Below are positions 44,266-55,559 of a DNA stretch of 64,000 bases, piece after piece. This DNA comes from Silurus meridionalis (Eukaryota; Chordata; Actinopteri; Siluriformes; Siluridae), in NCBI RefSeq assembly GCF_014805685.1, contig NC_060886.1, forward strand, positions 18,680,108-18,744,107, read 5' to 3'. Position 1 is the first letter of the stretch, and each line of letters opens with the position of its first letter. Made by a program: the position numbers and the translations under genes. Below the pieces are notes generated by a model that did not search any database, had not been told where the DNA came from, and was given only the letters and a program-made list of their open reading frames with translations.

Positions 44266-44630
44266 TTATGGTCCCAATTAATTTGTTATTCCTGTCACTG
44301 CAGGCATCGCACCCGTCAAACTTGTCAGCGCTGCCTCCTCTTTATTTCCAGGAAGAATGGCATTTAATTTCACTGTAACTTTCTCATAACTAAATTCCAG
44401 ATTCTCAAGAGTGCATTTTATTTAGCGCTGTTTAAGATAAGCACATGCTGATTTGATTGCTTATTAAGATGATATATCGCAAAATGTTGCCTGTGGCTTG
44501 CTTTCCTAGTCTATTGAAAGATCATATACAGTTTAAAAGATTTTCAATTATCCTGCATCTGGCCTGATCAAAAAGGGTCTGAGAAGACTGAACCTGTTTT
44601 GAAGCTCATTATGATAACATGATCTGGCTG
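44266..44630. promoter_or_regulatory. Candidate conserved noncoding island
   Basis: GTCCCAATTAATTTG, gcatcgcacccgtcaaac, cagcgctgcc, TTTAGCGCTG, GATTTGATTGC and AGATGATATATCGC occur without any simple repeat, directly left of the Tc1 cluster. Texture suggests constraint; role inferred. Confidence 0.33.
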
Positions 44631-44759
44631 ATTTATTTTATAGATATGGAAAGTTAGATTTGTTGATGGTTTACATGCTGAATAATGATGCATACCTTAA
44701 GTATGAAGTGTATAAATAAGAAGTGCATAATAAGTGTATAAATAAACTATTACATTAGA

Positions 44760-44940
44760 AAAACAACAAGCAAAGAATTTTGCTAGGGGCAAAGAAACAC
44801 AAGGAATGGACATTAGACTAGTGGAAAATTTCTGATGAGTCCAAATTTTTGATTTTTGGTTCTAACCACTGTGTCTTTTACATACAGAGGGTGAATGGTT
44901 AGTTCCTGAATGCGTGGTTCCCACTGTGAAGCATGAAGAA
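44760..44940 (+). pseudogene. Tc1-like transposase catalytic fragment
   Basis: The frame reads NNKQRILLGAKKHKEWTLD, a stop, then ISDESKFLIFGSNHCVF, then after shifts RVNG and VVPTVKHEE. The family consensus has KKRLAWAKKHKQWTLDQW, then SDESKFEIFGSNRRVF, RVGERM and VVPTVKHGGG, so this is the first catalytic aspartate region. It has a stop, a small deletion before SDESKF and frameshifts. Same family as the remnant at 28400-28905, but opposite strand. It ends abruptly where a different, oppositely oriented Tc1 family begins. Confidence 0.85.
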
Positions 44941-45660
44941 TGAGGTATTTAACAGGCCAAACAGCTCAGTCTTGGTTTTTATCAGACCAGAGAAACTTCA
45001 GTCCTTCAGGTACCTACTGGTAAACCCCAAGCAGGCTTCCATGGGTAATACACTAAGAGAGGCTTCTATCTATCCACTCTGCCATAAGGCCCAGATTGTC
45101 CCTGTTTGTCCTTCTGGAACTTTGTCCTGTCTCCACACAGGACCCTAGGATATCTGGAGCTCAGTCAGGGTGACCATCCAGTTCTTGGTTACCTCTCTTA
45201 CTAAGGCCCTTCTCTCCTGATTGCTCAGTTTGACCTGGTGACCACCTCTTGGAAGATTCTTGGTTGTGCCACTCTTATTCCGTTTGAGAATTATGGAGGC
45301 CACTGTTCTCTTGGAAATCTTTCATGTAGCAGCATTTTTTGTAGCCTTCCCCAGATCTGTGCCTACAATACAGTCTCTGAGCTCTGTAGGCAGTTTCTTT
45401 GACCTCATGACTTTTGCTCTGATATGCATTGTCAGCTGTGAGGCGTTCTATAGAGAGGTGTGTGCCTTTCCAAATCATGTCCAATTAATAAGCTTTTCAA
45501 CAGTTAGACTCCAGTCAAGGTGTAGAAACGACTCAGCAATGATGAAGAAAATTGGGAGGCACCTGAGCTAATTTTTAAAGGATTACAAAAAGCCTGAATA
45601 CTTATCTACATGCGATATTTCAGTTTTATTTTATAAAAAAATATATATTAAGAAAGAAAT
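44941..45660 (-). pseudogene. Tc1-like transposase remnant of another family
   Basis: Minus strand: an ATG at 45408-45406 begins MRSKKLPTELRDCIVG. A frameshift moves to HRSGEGYKK, then a third frame gives KISKRTVASIILKRNKSGTT, LPRGGHQVKLS and RRALVREVTKNWMVTLTELQ. This is the DNA-binding half of a Tc1-like transposase (consensus MRSKELSVELRDRIVSRHRSGEGY, LPRAGRPAKLS), with the second helix-turn-helix and the GRP-box changed to GGHQ. Further remnants (SLYPLCHKA-like region in reverse) run down to about 44941, where the frame should enter ETKIELFGL but joins the other fragment. The catalytic domain beyond that is absent. 5' noncoding matches (caggtgcctc, cctgaatacttatctacatg) lie at 45555-45615. 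Confidence 0.87.
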
Positions 45661-46439
45661 TATATATATTTCTCAAAGATATTGTATGAAAAAAAATGTA
45701 TTATGTAATATGGGCTTTTCTAGGAATAATCAATGTCTGGGTTGTGTGATATGGCTTGGCATAAGTTTAATTCACTCCACTCACACATTATATTCTGATT
45801 ATATTTGGTAGAGCAGTGTTAGATTCTTCTGATAGTTAGTACTATTGTAATTGCTGTGCTCCTAAATAGAATTAATCAACACCTTCTTTGGAATTGAGAA
45901 ATAAACAGGTATATGACAAATAAGTTTGAAGCATATCGTACTGGACAAATCAATGCTTCTGCATGATTAAACAAATTGTGTAGTGAAAAATTATTAAACT
46001 ATTTATATTAATGGTTTGGTAAAATATTAGACAATATGACTGTTACTACATAAGAAAAAGTGCAGTGCAAAATGTTTTCCTGTTTTTAATCTGAAACATT
46101 TAAAAAAAAAATCTATATTGCAAAAAATCTATAAGACAAAAAAAACCTCTTTTCATTACCTGTATTAGTTATACTTTTGTATGTAACTAAATTATTATCC
46201 TCCTAGTTTTAAGTATATAAATTTAAACTTGGATCAGACTTAATGAAACTTTAGGCCCATGATTTACAGTCATAATTCAGACTTTCCTGGTACCAGAGAG
46301 ATAGAGCATGAGTAAGAGAGGGAGCAAGTTGAAGAAAGGAGCATAGACAAGTAGAGGCAAGCAGGCGAAAGAGAATAACATTTTTTTTTTTTGCTCCTGC
46401 TGCAGTCTACAAGGATTTTTTTTTGTGCTGTTATGGTCC
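45661..46439. other. AT-rich noncoding DNA
   Basis: The left part may include the outer end of the Tc1 element (A/T-rich to about 45720). A poly-T run lies near 46381-46392. Nothing else. Confidence 0.45.
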
Positions 46440-46690
46440 ATCATTATTAAATGTCTCTTGTTAGATGGGAGAGGCGCTTTATCAAAAACAGCCATTCATC
46501 AGTGGCCCAAGCCGACAGCTCTCATCTGACCTCTGCTGCAATAATGCCGCATCAACTAGGCCAACTACCCACTTTAGTAGGGGAGCAGGGAGCAGCGGCC
46601 GGCTGCAAGATTAAGTGCACTGCTTCAGCTCCCTGTTCCCTCGGGCTCCCCCGCCTGATGTTGTATTGATTGCAAAAGTTTACCAGTAAG
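46440..46690. promoter_or_regulatory. Candidate conserved noncoding island
   Basis: High-complexity sequence with CpGs (gagaggcgctttatc, aagccgacagc, atgccgcatcaac, agcggccggctgc, ccctcgggctcccccgcc), ATCATTATTAAATG and GTATTGATTGC homeodomain-type words. No repeats or plausible frame. Among the strongest islands by texture. Confidence 0.42.
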
Positions 46691-47036
46691 TATCACAAAC
46701 AACAATAGCCAGGTCAACGATCACTGGTGCCTGAATGGCTATTCCCTGTTGAGAAGTGAGGAGATGGGAGGAGAGGAGTGGAGTGGTGTGCAGTGATTGG
46801 GACTAAATCAGCACCAGCAGCAGGGCTGTGAGGAGTGCTGCTCTGAGGGTGACTACGCCAGCCCGCTCTTTCTGACATTAAGGAAAACGATATGTCAGAG
46901 CAAAGCAGATAGTATCAGGTCAGCAGATAATTATAAGCCTTTGCATTATAAAGGATTCCCTCAATAAACTATCCTCCAGCCTCCCACACAGAAGTGTTAC
47001 AGCTTTTCAACACTCTAACTACATTATAAATAATGT
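46691..47036. other. Unique noncoding DNA
   Basis: Purine-rich GGAGGAGAGG stretch near 46755-46795. 46830-46960 has balanced composition and may extend the island. Confidence 0.35.

Positions 47037-47125
<89 letters not shown>
47037..47125. repeat. (GATA)n microsatellite
   Basis: About 22 perfect GATA units. Unlike the tract at 19551, the flanks do not show a LINE 3' end. Confidence 0.97.
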
Positions 47126-47306
47126 CAAACGTGTTTTCTCCAAGCTGTTCAACATACATTAGTGCACTGCTGCTTGCGAATGTTATCATCAGGGGACTGC
47201 AACCAGCTCTGTGGGTATAATCATGTGATTTGATGAGGTGAAGGTGTAATGACACACTAACCAGTGGTGTGTAGCATCCCCCTGCTGGACACCACTACAG
47301 CACACT

Positions 47307-47310
<4 letters not shown>

Positions 47311-47373
<63 letters not shown>

Positions 47374-47398
47374 CTCCCTCCCTCCCTCTCTTTCTTTG
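47311..47398. repeat. (TC)n microsatellite with TTTC/CCTC tail
   Basis: About 28 pure TC units followed by TTTCTTTCTCCCTCCCTCCC, making about 88 bp of pure pyrimidine. H-DNA potential. Confidence 0.96.
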
Positions 47399-48329
47399 GG
47401 CCTCTGTGGTGAAATCATGACTAATCGGTGTGCAGGGGGACACTCTTAATGTCCACACTCAGCTATATTTCATTTAATGAGGTGCATTAATGGTAATTAA
47501 ACTACTTAGAACTATAATCCGGGTTTTTACTGCCTCCCTGTTTCTTGCTGACTTTGTCTGTCTGTCTATATATCTGTCTTTGCCTCTGAGGAATCCTTAA
47601 GCTTTTAGAAAAATTAGGAAGGAAATGGCTGTTTTTTTCTGTGCCATTATAATCTGTATTAAATCTTTTTGGTGATCATAAAATCCTAGTCCCACATGGA
47701 CACCACCCACCAGCAATTGTCTTTTGCAATTTCCACATTAGTAAAGCTGTATGAGGTCTGGACTAGGCAGTAATTGCTCATCATTAAGGAGTAGCACTAA
47801 CAAAAAAAACAGTGAGATAATTCTTTTTAGTTTGCAAGCTTCAGCAGCATAAATTGTGAAATAAATAACTTTGCTTGAAAACATAAAGGTATTTTCTGTG
47901 AATTTTTGACATTTACTAAGCTCTTTTTAAAATAACGCAAGAAATAGTTATTACACTTTTTATATCAAGGAAGTTTATAAGCTTCGAACATTCTTTATAA
48001 GTGTATACTGCTTGCCACACATGATAAGAATTTAGCAAAAAGAAAGGCAATACAACTATTGTACTAGTAATATTCTATTGTAATTCTACATGTATTTATT
48101 ACATTTGTGTGTTATTATTAGCATTCTTGTTAGTTTCAATTCATCTCACCTTGTTGGTGATGCAAAGTCTGTATGCTGTAGTGATATTTGTATGTTTGTA
48201 TATGACAAATGTAGGTTCACTGCGGGTCTATTGGATTTTATATAATCATGTATTGGTATTGTTGTGTGGCCATTATGCTATCGTGATGCAGTCAGAAGTG
48301 AAGTGCTGGTTTGGCTGAAGGCATGCTGT
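47399..48329. other. AT-rich noncoding DNA
   Basis: 47450-47520 contains GGTAATTAAACTAC and may be constrained. The rest has no recognisable feature. Confidence 0.4.
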
Positions 48330-48640
48330 TAGGTCTATATGCTTGTTGGCCCACACTGGTGGTGGGGCAGAAGGGGCCTAAGGCACCACTGGAATTAATT
48401 AAAGACAAAAGCAATGCCGTTTGGAATTGTCATGCCAAATTTATCACTGGCTTTTTAATGTGCCTCATCTGAGGCTCTCCAAACTAGTCTACTGCCTGGG
48501 GGCAGAGATGTCTTCCTCTTCTATGTTTTGTGAGTCCTGTCCCAAGGAAGAGACCCAAATGTGCTGGAGGCTAGCTTAAGTATGGGATGGGAAGCTGTGA
48601 AGGCTAACAATGCTGTTATCAAATTCAAATATGCATCAGA
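48330..48640. promoter_or_regulatory. Candidate conserved noncoding island
   Basis: Non-repetitive stretch with CTGGAATTAATTAAAGAC, then GCAATGCCGTTTGGAATTGT, GCCAAATTTATCACTGGC and CTTTTTAATGTGCC, words of the kind seen in vertebrate ultraconserved enhancers. No frame or repeat. Role inferred. Confidence 0.4.
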
Positions 48641-50020
48641 GCCTTACTATCCCAGGCCTCCCTCAGGGAGCAAAATACAAATCCTCCTCTGCCTTCTTTA
48701 ATTTTGTCATTTTGGTGATGATAATTCTTCATTGGGTTTGATTGGATGGAATCTATTAAAGTATTAGGAATTCCAGCTGTGACCCTTCTAAAAAAGTAAC
48801 AGTCTAAAAAATGCCACTGGATTTGAATATTAAAGGCAAATAGCATAATATTTTAAACTTATACTTTCACAACTTTTATTTTGTCTCAAAGTCCCATCAG
48901 TGATGGTATTCTTAAGACAACATAGTGATTTTTTTTTGCTGAAGGAGTTCCTTAGAGGGACATTGTTAGTCAGCTCTTTTGGAGAAAACTAAGTCAGAAT
49001 GATATAAGGTTAATTCGGTCCTGCTCTGGCCAGAGCCAGCAGAGCATGAACATATTTAAAGACATTTAGATGTTCTCCTTAATGCTACGGTTATGACTCC
49101 TTATATCAGAGAAACACTGAGATTTCCCCGATGTATACTCCTGCATAAGCCACCATTATATTACTGCTTCACAAGCACAAAGCGTAATGCCTTAGTTCAA
49201 TAATAATACAGAGGGGACAGCTTATGTAGGGTGACACATGTATTGGTTTTGAGGCAACTGCATAAGACTGGCCCATTTTCTTGACCTCAATGAAAAGGGT
49301 TTTTAAAGATAAAATAGAAAATTGACTATAAAATTATAAAAGAAAGCACTGACTGGGGTTACAATAAGAGGTCTATTTTTGTGATATAACACTGGTGTAT
49401 TGTTCATTTGATTGGGTGTAAGTAATTTAATTTTTGTTCTTGCCCAGGTGCTATTTTAATGGTTAGATATGTACACATCTGCACAACAGGGGTGTGACAT
49501 TCAAGATCTCCAGGCACAGTGGTATTTTCAAAACCACATGATTTAGCTAGCAAGGAATTACATTTGGCTATGCAAAGTGGGTTTGCAAGATACCTATACT
49601 TTTACATAATCCCATAGCAGAAAAAAGAACACACAATGATTGGAAGTATTCTCACAAGTCAGCAGGATGAGAAGAATCTTACATAACCATATGAAGCTAA
49701 AAAGTCTGGGACTTGAATAATAATTGAGTGCTAGTACAGCACAGGTTAGTTAATGTAGCTAGGAGCTGTCTAAAGATTGTTAGCATGATTTAGTATGTCA
49801 AATAATCAAATGGAACATCTTATTGTTATTGTTTTTTATTGTTTTAAAGCCAGATTTAAAACACACTTAATTGGCAATGATGTTCACTAGTAATTGATTG
49901 ACTAAATATGCTTTGTGTGATTTCTAGTCATTTTCATTGATTAGTGATTCATTCACTAGTATTTCCAGTAATTCGTTGTTGATTGTAAATCCATTTTTAT
50001 TGTATATTTATTTTATTTAT
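48641..50020. other. Noncoding DNA, possible weak island 48940-49200
   Basis: 48940-49200 has CpGs (aattcggtcc, gctacggtta, ccccgatgta, aagcgtaatgcc) in non-repetitive DNA and might be constrained. The rest is AT-rich with no recognisable feature. Confidence 0.35.
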
Positions 50021-50240
50021 TATATATATATATATATATTTTATAATCACTTGCAGCTTTTAAGCACCAAAGAGGAACATAATAATACAGTAATAACATT
50101 CAAATAAAATATTGCTTCTTTTTCTTCTCTTCCTATTATTATCATTATTATTATTATTGATAATAATAATAATAATAAGATATTACTATTATTAATATTA
50201 ATAATAGTATTATTATTACTTTATTGTTATTAATTTGATA
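50021..50240. repeat. AT-only repeats with a perfect 26-bp palindrome
   Basis: A (TA)n run at 50021-50038 and ATT/TAA trinucleotide runs of opposite sense at 50134-50178, followed by a perfect 26-bp palindrome at 50184-50209 centred on AATATT. The opposing ATT and TAA runs pair with each other, so the segment can form nested hairpins. Probably unstable and difficult to assemble. Confidence 0.85.
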
Positions 50241-50399
50241 GATGATTTGTACACTTGGTAGTGCTATATGATATATAACTATTTATTTGAAACAGAATAA
50301 AAAGCTTGCCTTGAAGACTAGGTGAGATCAGCAGCTTCTCTGATATGTTTATTATTTCTTCAGGATGTAGCAAACAAAAGCATGTAGTGAAAGAGTGGG

Positions 50400-50905
50400 G
50401 AAAAGTGTGTGAAGGACACAGCAGGCTTCTCTCAGTGGACCAGCTTTTCCTCCTGTGATTGTCATGCAAGCTGGGTTGTACGTAATAATGTGGCCTTTAA
50501 TGATGGAATGATAGACCTGCCAAACAGTTGCTGTGCTGCCATACACAGCCTCTTGTCCTCTCCACACACACTCACCTTCTCGCACAAACACAAATGCACA
50601 CACTCACACATATCCCAGCAGGGACACATTAGCATATCCTCTTCAATTCTCAGGCCACGTTAACATAATCCATATTTGTTGGGTAAAGTCCAACAGTGAG
50701 GCCCCCTGTACAGAGGGTTTATACTGCTATGACACTCTTCAAAGGCAGCCCATCCCATCGCACAGCGCATGCTTGACCAGCTAAGCAATTCAGAAATGCA
50801 AATGGAAGGGCAGGCTCCCCTGCACCTCACACTCACACGGACAAATCCCTTTTGGTGAAGCATCTCTCTGACTGTCTGGCACATTATTTCTAATACATTA
50901 TAGAA
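50400..50905. promoter_or_regulatory. Candidate conserved noncoding island, two parts
   Basis: Part one (50400-50560) has GTACGTAATAATGTGGCC and AATGATGGAATGATAG. Part two (50625-50905) has TTAGCATATCC, CAGGCCACGTTAAC, CATCGCACAGCGCATGC, an octamer ATGCAAAT at 50797 and CACACGGAC. A CA-rich degenerate stretch separates them. No coding family is recognised in overlapping frames. Role inferred. Confidence 0.33.
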
Positions 50906-51340
50906 AGGTGGCATTTAAAATGTATTGTAAAGACTGAAAAGTAAATAAAGAGATAAATAAATACAAATAACTCCTGTGCCATGAAGAGTGGCAAGTGTAA
51001 TTTGATGCTAGGCTATACCGTCACACACATTAGTTCTGGAATCAAGTCTGTTTTTCTATATTAGATATGTATTATAAAATACAATGTCTAAGCATTTTGT
51101 GTCAGTGCAATAATTTAAATACACAAATATAAAAAAATAAATAAATAAAAAATAAAAAATATATATATATAATTTGTCAAATAAATCATAAATGTAATTT
51201 TATTGTTTTTTTGCATTAGTTTTTTAAAGAAGTAATCATTGTAATTAATTTATTCACATGTTAATTGGAACATTTAAACATAAGATAGAAAACACACACC
51301 TGTTTTGACACCACTCCATTGCAGAACACCCCATCACCCC
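50906..51340. other. AT-rich noncoding DNA
   Basis: A/T runs near 51128-51175; nothing else. Confidence 0.5.
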
Positions 51341-51342
51341 CC

Positions 51343-51399
<57 letters not shown>

Positions 51400-51416
51400 T
51401 CACTCACTCACTCACT
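51343..51416. repeat. (CA)n(CTCA)n compound microsatellite
   Basis: About 26 CA units pass into five or so CTCA units. It is the mirror order of the tract at 2238-2297. Confidence 0.97.
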
Positions 51417-53440
51417 TTAATGTATTTAATCCACCTATTATGATTAAAGAATTCCAGAAAAAATAACTCAATAGCTCAAGCAGTAAAAGATTGAACCTGA
51501 ACCCTGGAGCTATTAAATCCTAACATTGCTGTACCACTATACTATTAAACTATTTGTTTACTAATATGATTTTTCCTTAACCACCTAAAGCACTGTCTTG
51601 ATAATTTAATTAATGTACTACTATGACAATGAGTACATCATATAAAAATCCAACCTTATGACTCACCAAACATTCATTTATGCTGCTCTTTGAATACAGT
51701 GTAGCAAACTAATGGTTGTCTTTATGACAAAAACTATACTATGCTACACCATCATTGGCGCCTCTACACATTTCCTGAAAAATAAAACAGGGTCCATCTA
51801 GACATGTTGCTACAACATGTACCTATTAAAGTGAACTGTTAAAAGGTACATTAGTAAACTTCAAAGAACTTAAATTAGACAATAAGTGGCAGAGATTATA
51901 TTTACTACTTTACCCCAAGGGGGAGTAGTAAATCTTTGACAAGTCCATAAACATGCACGTACAGTAGATCCTAATCTGCACTCGGAGTTTGATCAATAGA
52001 AAGGCCTTTAACATCACTGACATGTTCTTTCATGTCTTCAGCTCTGTTTACTGAATAAAACAGGAGGCACCAAACCCTTCAGTGCAGACATTCATAAAAC
52101 CCGAGTACACTTTTACAGGCGCCATAAGCAATAGTTGGGTGGAACATGCTTATTGCTTAAATGTTCATAATGACCAATTAAAAAAAAGATCAGCTTTCAT
52201 GTCAGATCAAAGGCTTACTGAGTGCATACTTCTGTTTAAATTATTGACAAATAATAATAATAATAACATAAATGCGTAAATTATAGTTTTAACTCCAACT
52301 CATTCATCCAATGTGTTTTAGCAAATGTCAAAATGCAACACTAATGAAGTATCATTTCATGACTCATCATGAGCATTTCTTTAAAAATGGGACCCAGGGT
52401 CATGTCCAGGGCAGGAGCAGACCACCATGGGCAACCCCTTTCCTCTTCCCTGATGGTTACGGCTGATTCATTTATTAGGATGTTGACATATTTTATTTTA
52501 TATCATGGATTTGGTTATGAAGAGTTACGAAATTGGTAAAGCTATCTGATGGCTAAATGCAACACTTCTACACTTGTATTTTTCTCCACTGCACAGTGAG
52601 ACAAATTTTGCATCGCTGTGAATTTCCAAGGTATAAACATACCATAACCAAAATAATATGGTAATTATTTTCAAATAAAAGTATGTCTTTCATTTAATAG
52701 TTTATGTTAGTATTCTATAGAAAGAAAAAAAAGTAAGTGGTCTCATTTATTTAATAATTTTCAAATTGACTTTGATATTGATTGATTGTTACTAAAAATA
52801 CACCCTACTAAATAAAAAATAAAAATATTAAAAAATAACAATAAAACAAACAATCTAAACAAGGATTTTTATTATTACATGAGATACTATTTTTAATAAT
52901 TATATAAATGTTTTCTTAGGTTTCACATGATAAAAAATAATATTAAAAACTTTTTATGCGTTATAACAGCAAAATGCCACCTTAGTCATTAATTCGTAAA
53001 ATATGTGCCAGTGCAGACATATTATTTTTTCACCTGCTGTGCAATTACCTGGTGAGTGCTATGAAGCAACCTGTCAGTCTCCACACAAACACACACACGT
53101 CCAATTTGTAGAGTTTTGGGAGAGAAGGGACCACCTCCTGCAAGGCTTCTTCCTGGGCTCACTGCCCTTTGAGAGAGAGAAAGCTCATGGTGTTCCTGAC
53201 TAGTAAGATTTACCCAAATAATACACACATGCTCTTTCTTATATGTTTCCACACACACAAATGAAATAAAGCGCAAAGTCTTACAAAAGCAATGTCTCGT
53301 CAGCTATCTATAGTGAATTGCACTGGCAGCAGTGGAGCAGTAGGGGTCACAGGGAGTCTTGTACAGGAAGCAGACGCCTGTGTGGGCACATGCATGCGCA
53401 ACTGTGTAACGCATGGAAGCACATACTGTCTCCGTCAACC
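51417..53440. other. AT-rich noncoding DNA, possible weak island 51960-52260
   Basis: 51960-52260 has ACCCGAGTAC, CAGGCGCCATAAGC, TTATTGCTTAAATG and AATGACCAATTAA in non-repetitive DNA and may be constrained. The remainder is AT-rich. 53030-53440 is more balanced with no feature identified. Confidence 0.38.
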
Positions 53441-53450
53441 CAATAAAGAC

Positions 53451-53452
53451 AG

Positions 53453-53481
<29 letters not shown>
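53451..53481. repeat. (CA)n microsatellite
   Basis: A short pure CA tract. Confidence 0.95.
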
Positions 53482-53484
<3 letters not shown>

Positions 53485-53689
53485 CATATAATATAAATTA
53501 CATGCAAATCCCTACAAATAAGTGGATAATTATTCACAGATCAGTGTCGATACAGAGAAAGAAATGCTGTTTGTATTTTAACACAACCATGTGTTTCATG
53601 AGCAGCTACTAAGAAAAAAATGCTGTTACGTGGCTGTCATTACCTATTAGACATCATGATATATAAACCTACATCTGTTTGCTTTTTTT

Positions 53690-53955
53690 GGGCTGCTTTT
53701 AAAAAGAAGGTGTCAATCTGCTATTACCACCCCTTCTGTGAGAGCAGACAGTGTATGGAGTTAACAAAACTAATTAAGTGTGCGTGACATGTTAAAGAGA
53801 GCAAGGGCCCTACCACATATGTTAGTGCGGCGGCGGCTGGAGCTGCTCTTTGTTTGGGAATTGATGGCGTTTCGCTTGGCCGTCCCTTTGGGGAGATTCA
53901 CTGACCTGAGAAGGTCCTGGCAGAGGGAAAAACCCCCACTACTACACTTTCACTC
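53690..53955. promoter_or_regulatory. Candidate conserved noncoding island
   Basis: Agtgcggcggcggctggagc, gatggcgtttcgcttggccg, then tccctttgg and AAACTAATTAAGTGTGCGTG. CpG-retaining and repeat-free, followed rightward by pyrimidine-rich filler. A 123-codon open frame crosses it but becomes low-complexity and matches no family. Role inferred. Confidence 0.35.
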
Positions 53956-54487
53956 ATTTCAGCTCAGCCCCATGTCCTCCCACTCTCACTCTCATCCTTT
54001 TCCCCTGTCTCTCTTTACCGCCATTAGTCTTCTCTATGCTCAATTCTTTTTTTTTGGCATGCTCTGCGCTTACAAAATTCTAAACTCCCTGGTTTGTCCC
54101 CAACTTCCTCTGCTATTTATGTTCCCTTTTGTTCTGTCTACAGCTCAGTGAAGACTGCCAACACCTGTAAAATGACATCCCTCATCCGCTCCTCCCACCA
54201 ATCCCTTCTACACCCTTCTGACATACACCTCCGTCTGTCTTCACTCACACCTCCCGCCTGTCTTTAAGTCCCCAACCCTCTGTCTTTGCCCTGTGAAACT
54301 ACCATATAACACATCCCACTGCACCATCAGGGCAGCTCACTCATTTGCCCCTATGTGTCGGACCCGGTGCCCACCCGCCAGGCTGGCCTGCAGAGCCTGC
54401 AGCTTAAACGCTCATTTTGTGCCTCTCAGCACGGGACTTATTGATATAAATAGCTGTGCACAAAGTGCACACTCTGTTCTCTCCTGG

Positions 54488-54490
<3 letters not shown>
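53956..54490. other. Pyrimidine-rich noncoding DNA
   Basis: The + strand is strongly C/T-biased for about 350 bp. It contains a splice-acceptor-like ttttgttctgtctacag near 54128-54144, but no plausible exon follows. Confidence 0.4.

Positions 54491-54491
<1 letters not shown>

Positions 54492-54541
<50 letters not shown>
54492..54541. repeat. (GT)n microsatellite
   Basis: About 25 pure GT units. Confidence 0.97.
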
Positions 54542-54543
<2 letters not shown>

Positions 54544-55475
54544 TGTTTAGGGTAAAGATGAAATATGACCTCACTGGACACAAGCTAAGTGACACTTTTC
54601 ATTATCATCACGGAAGGTAATTACTGTTGGTAACATTTTTTGCAGGCTGGAAGGGATAAAAATAAGTACTGATCTAAAAAGTTATTTATTTTATGAATTC
54701 ACATGCAGAAATGTATGTTTATGTGTTTATATTGCATGTTTATTATAATAATGTTTTCATTTTTTAGATAAATAAAAATATATATAAAAAATTAATTAAA
54801 AAAAAACTACAAATCACTGAAAACATATGGATCTTAAATATAGCTATTCAAAAGCACAGGTTTTGTCAGGTGTATTTGTGTCACTTTTACCATGGCTACA
54901 GACAATTCTGGGATTTAAAGTGTTAACCAATTTTATTGGTGAGCTAATAAAAGCATGGGAGAAAAGTCCATCTCTTTCAGTCACCTAAAAATATGTGACA
55001 TCAGATTAATCTTTCGCTATTAAGATGACAACACAATTTGCTGAGAAGTTGAGTGTAAATAAATACGCAGAGGGGAGATAATACATCAGAAGGCTGGCTA
55101 GTGAGCCACCATTACAGGGGGGCATTTATTTCCATCCACATGCACAGACGGACAGGTGGGGGTGTGATGTCTGATTTACTATGAACAGGACCAAGACTTC
55201 TGACGCTCGACAAGTAAAAAAAGATAAGGGTGTTTAGGTGCCGAAACTAACTAAATTAACTTTCATCACTGTACTCATTCCAAATAGGTGCACACACATG
55301 CCATGTTTTGCCATACAGACTCTTTCCAGCTAATTCATAAAGAATTGGCAGTAATACACACCCGCTGAGCACATAACAGTAGTTTTGTCACCATTAAATA
55401 ATATTGAGGACGCAACACCAAAAGCCCATCTGGTGTGTGAATTTGTGTTGTGTGCCTCTTAAATCATGAGATCAC

Positions 55476-55480
<5 letters not shown>
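54542..55480. other. AT-rich noncoding DNA
   Basis: No element recognised. 55040-55200 is more balanced. Confidence 0.45.

Positions 55481-55553
<73 letters not shown>
55481..55553. repeat. (GT)n microsatellite
   Basis: About 36 pure GT units, in opposite sense to the CA tract at 56012-56049. Confidence 0.97.
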
Positions 55554-55556
<3 letters not shown>

Positions 55557-55559
55557 TTT

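Noticed and set aside
44941..45660. Host gene with helix-turn-helix domain
   Set aside because: The motif order MRSKKLPTELRD, HRSGEGYKK and LVREVTKNWMVTL is that of a Tc1 transposase, with frameshifts and stops. Not a domesticated intact frame.
52145..52165. miR-137-like ttattgcttaa
   Set aside because: Only the first 11 bases match and no complementary upstream arm is present.
54128..54150. Splice acceptor with polypyrimidine tract
   Set aside because: No plausible exon, donor or protein homology follows. Pyrimidine-rich DNA here makes such matches common.
53780..54151. 123-codon + strand frame with an arginine-rich start
   Set aside because: It becomes low-complexity Ser/His/Phe in pyrimidine-rich DNA, with no family match recognised.
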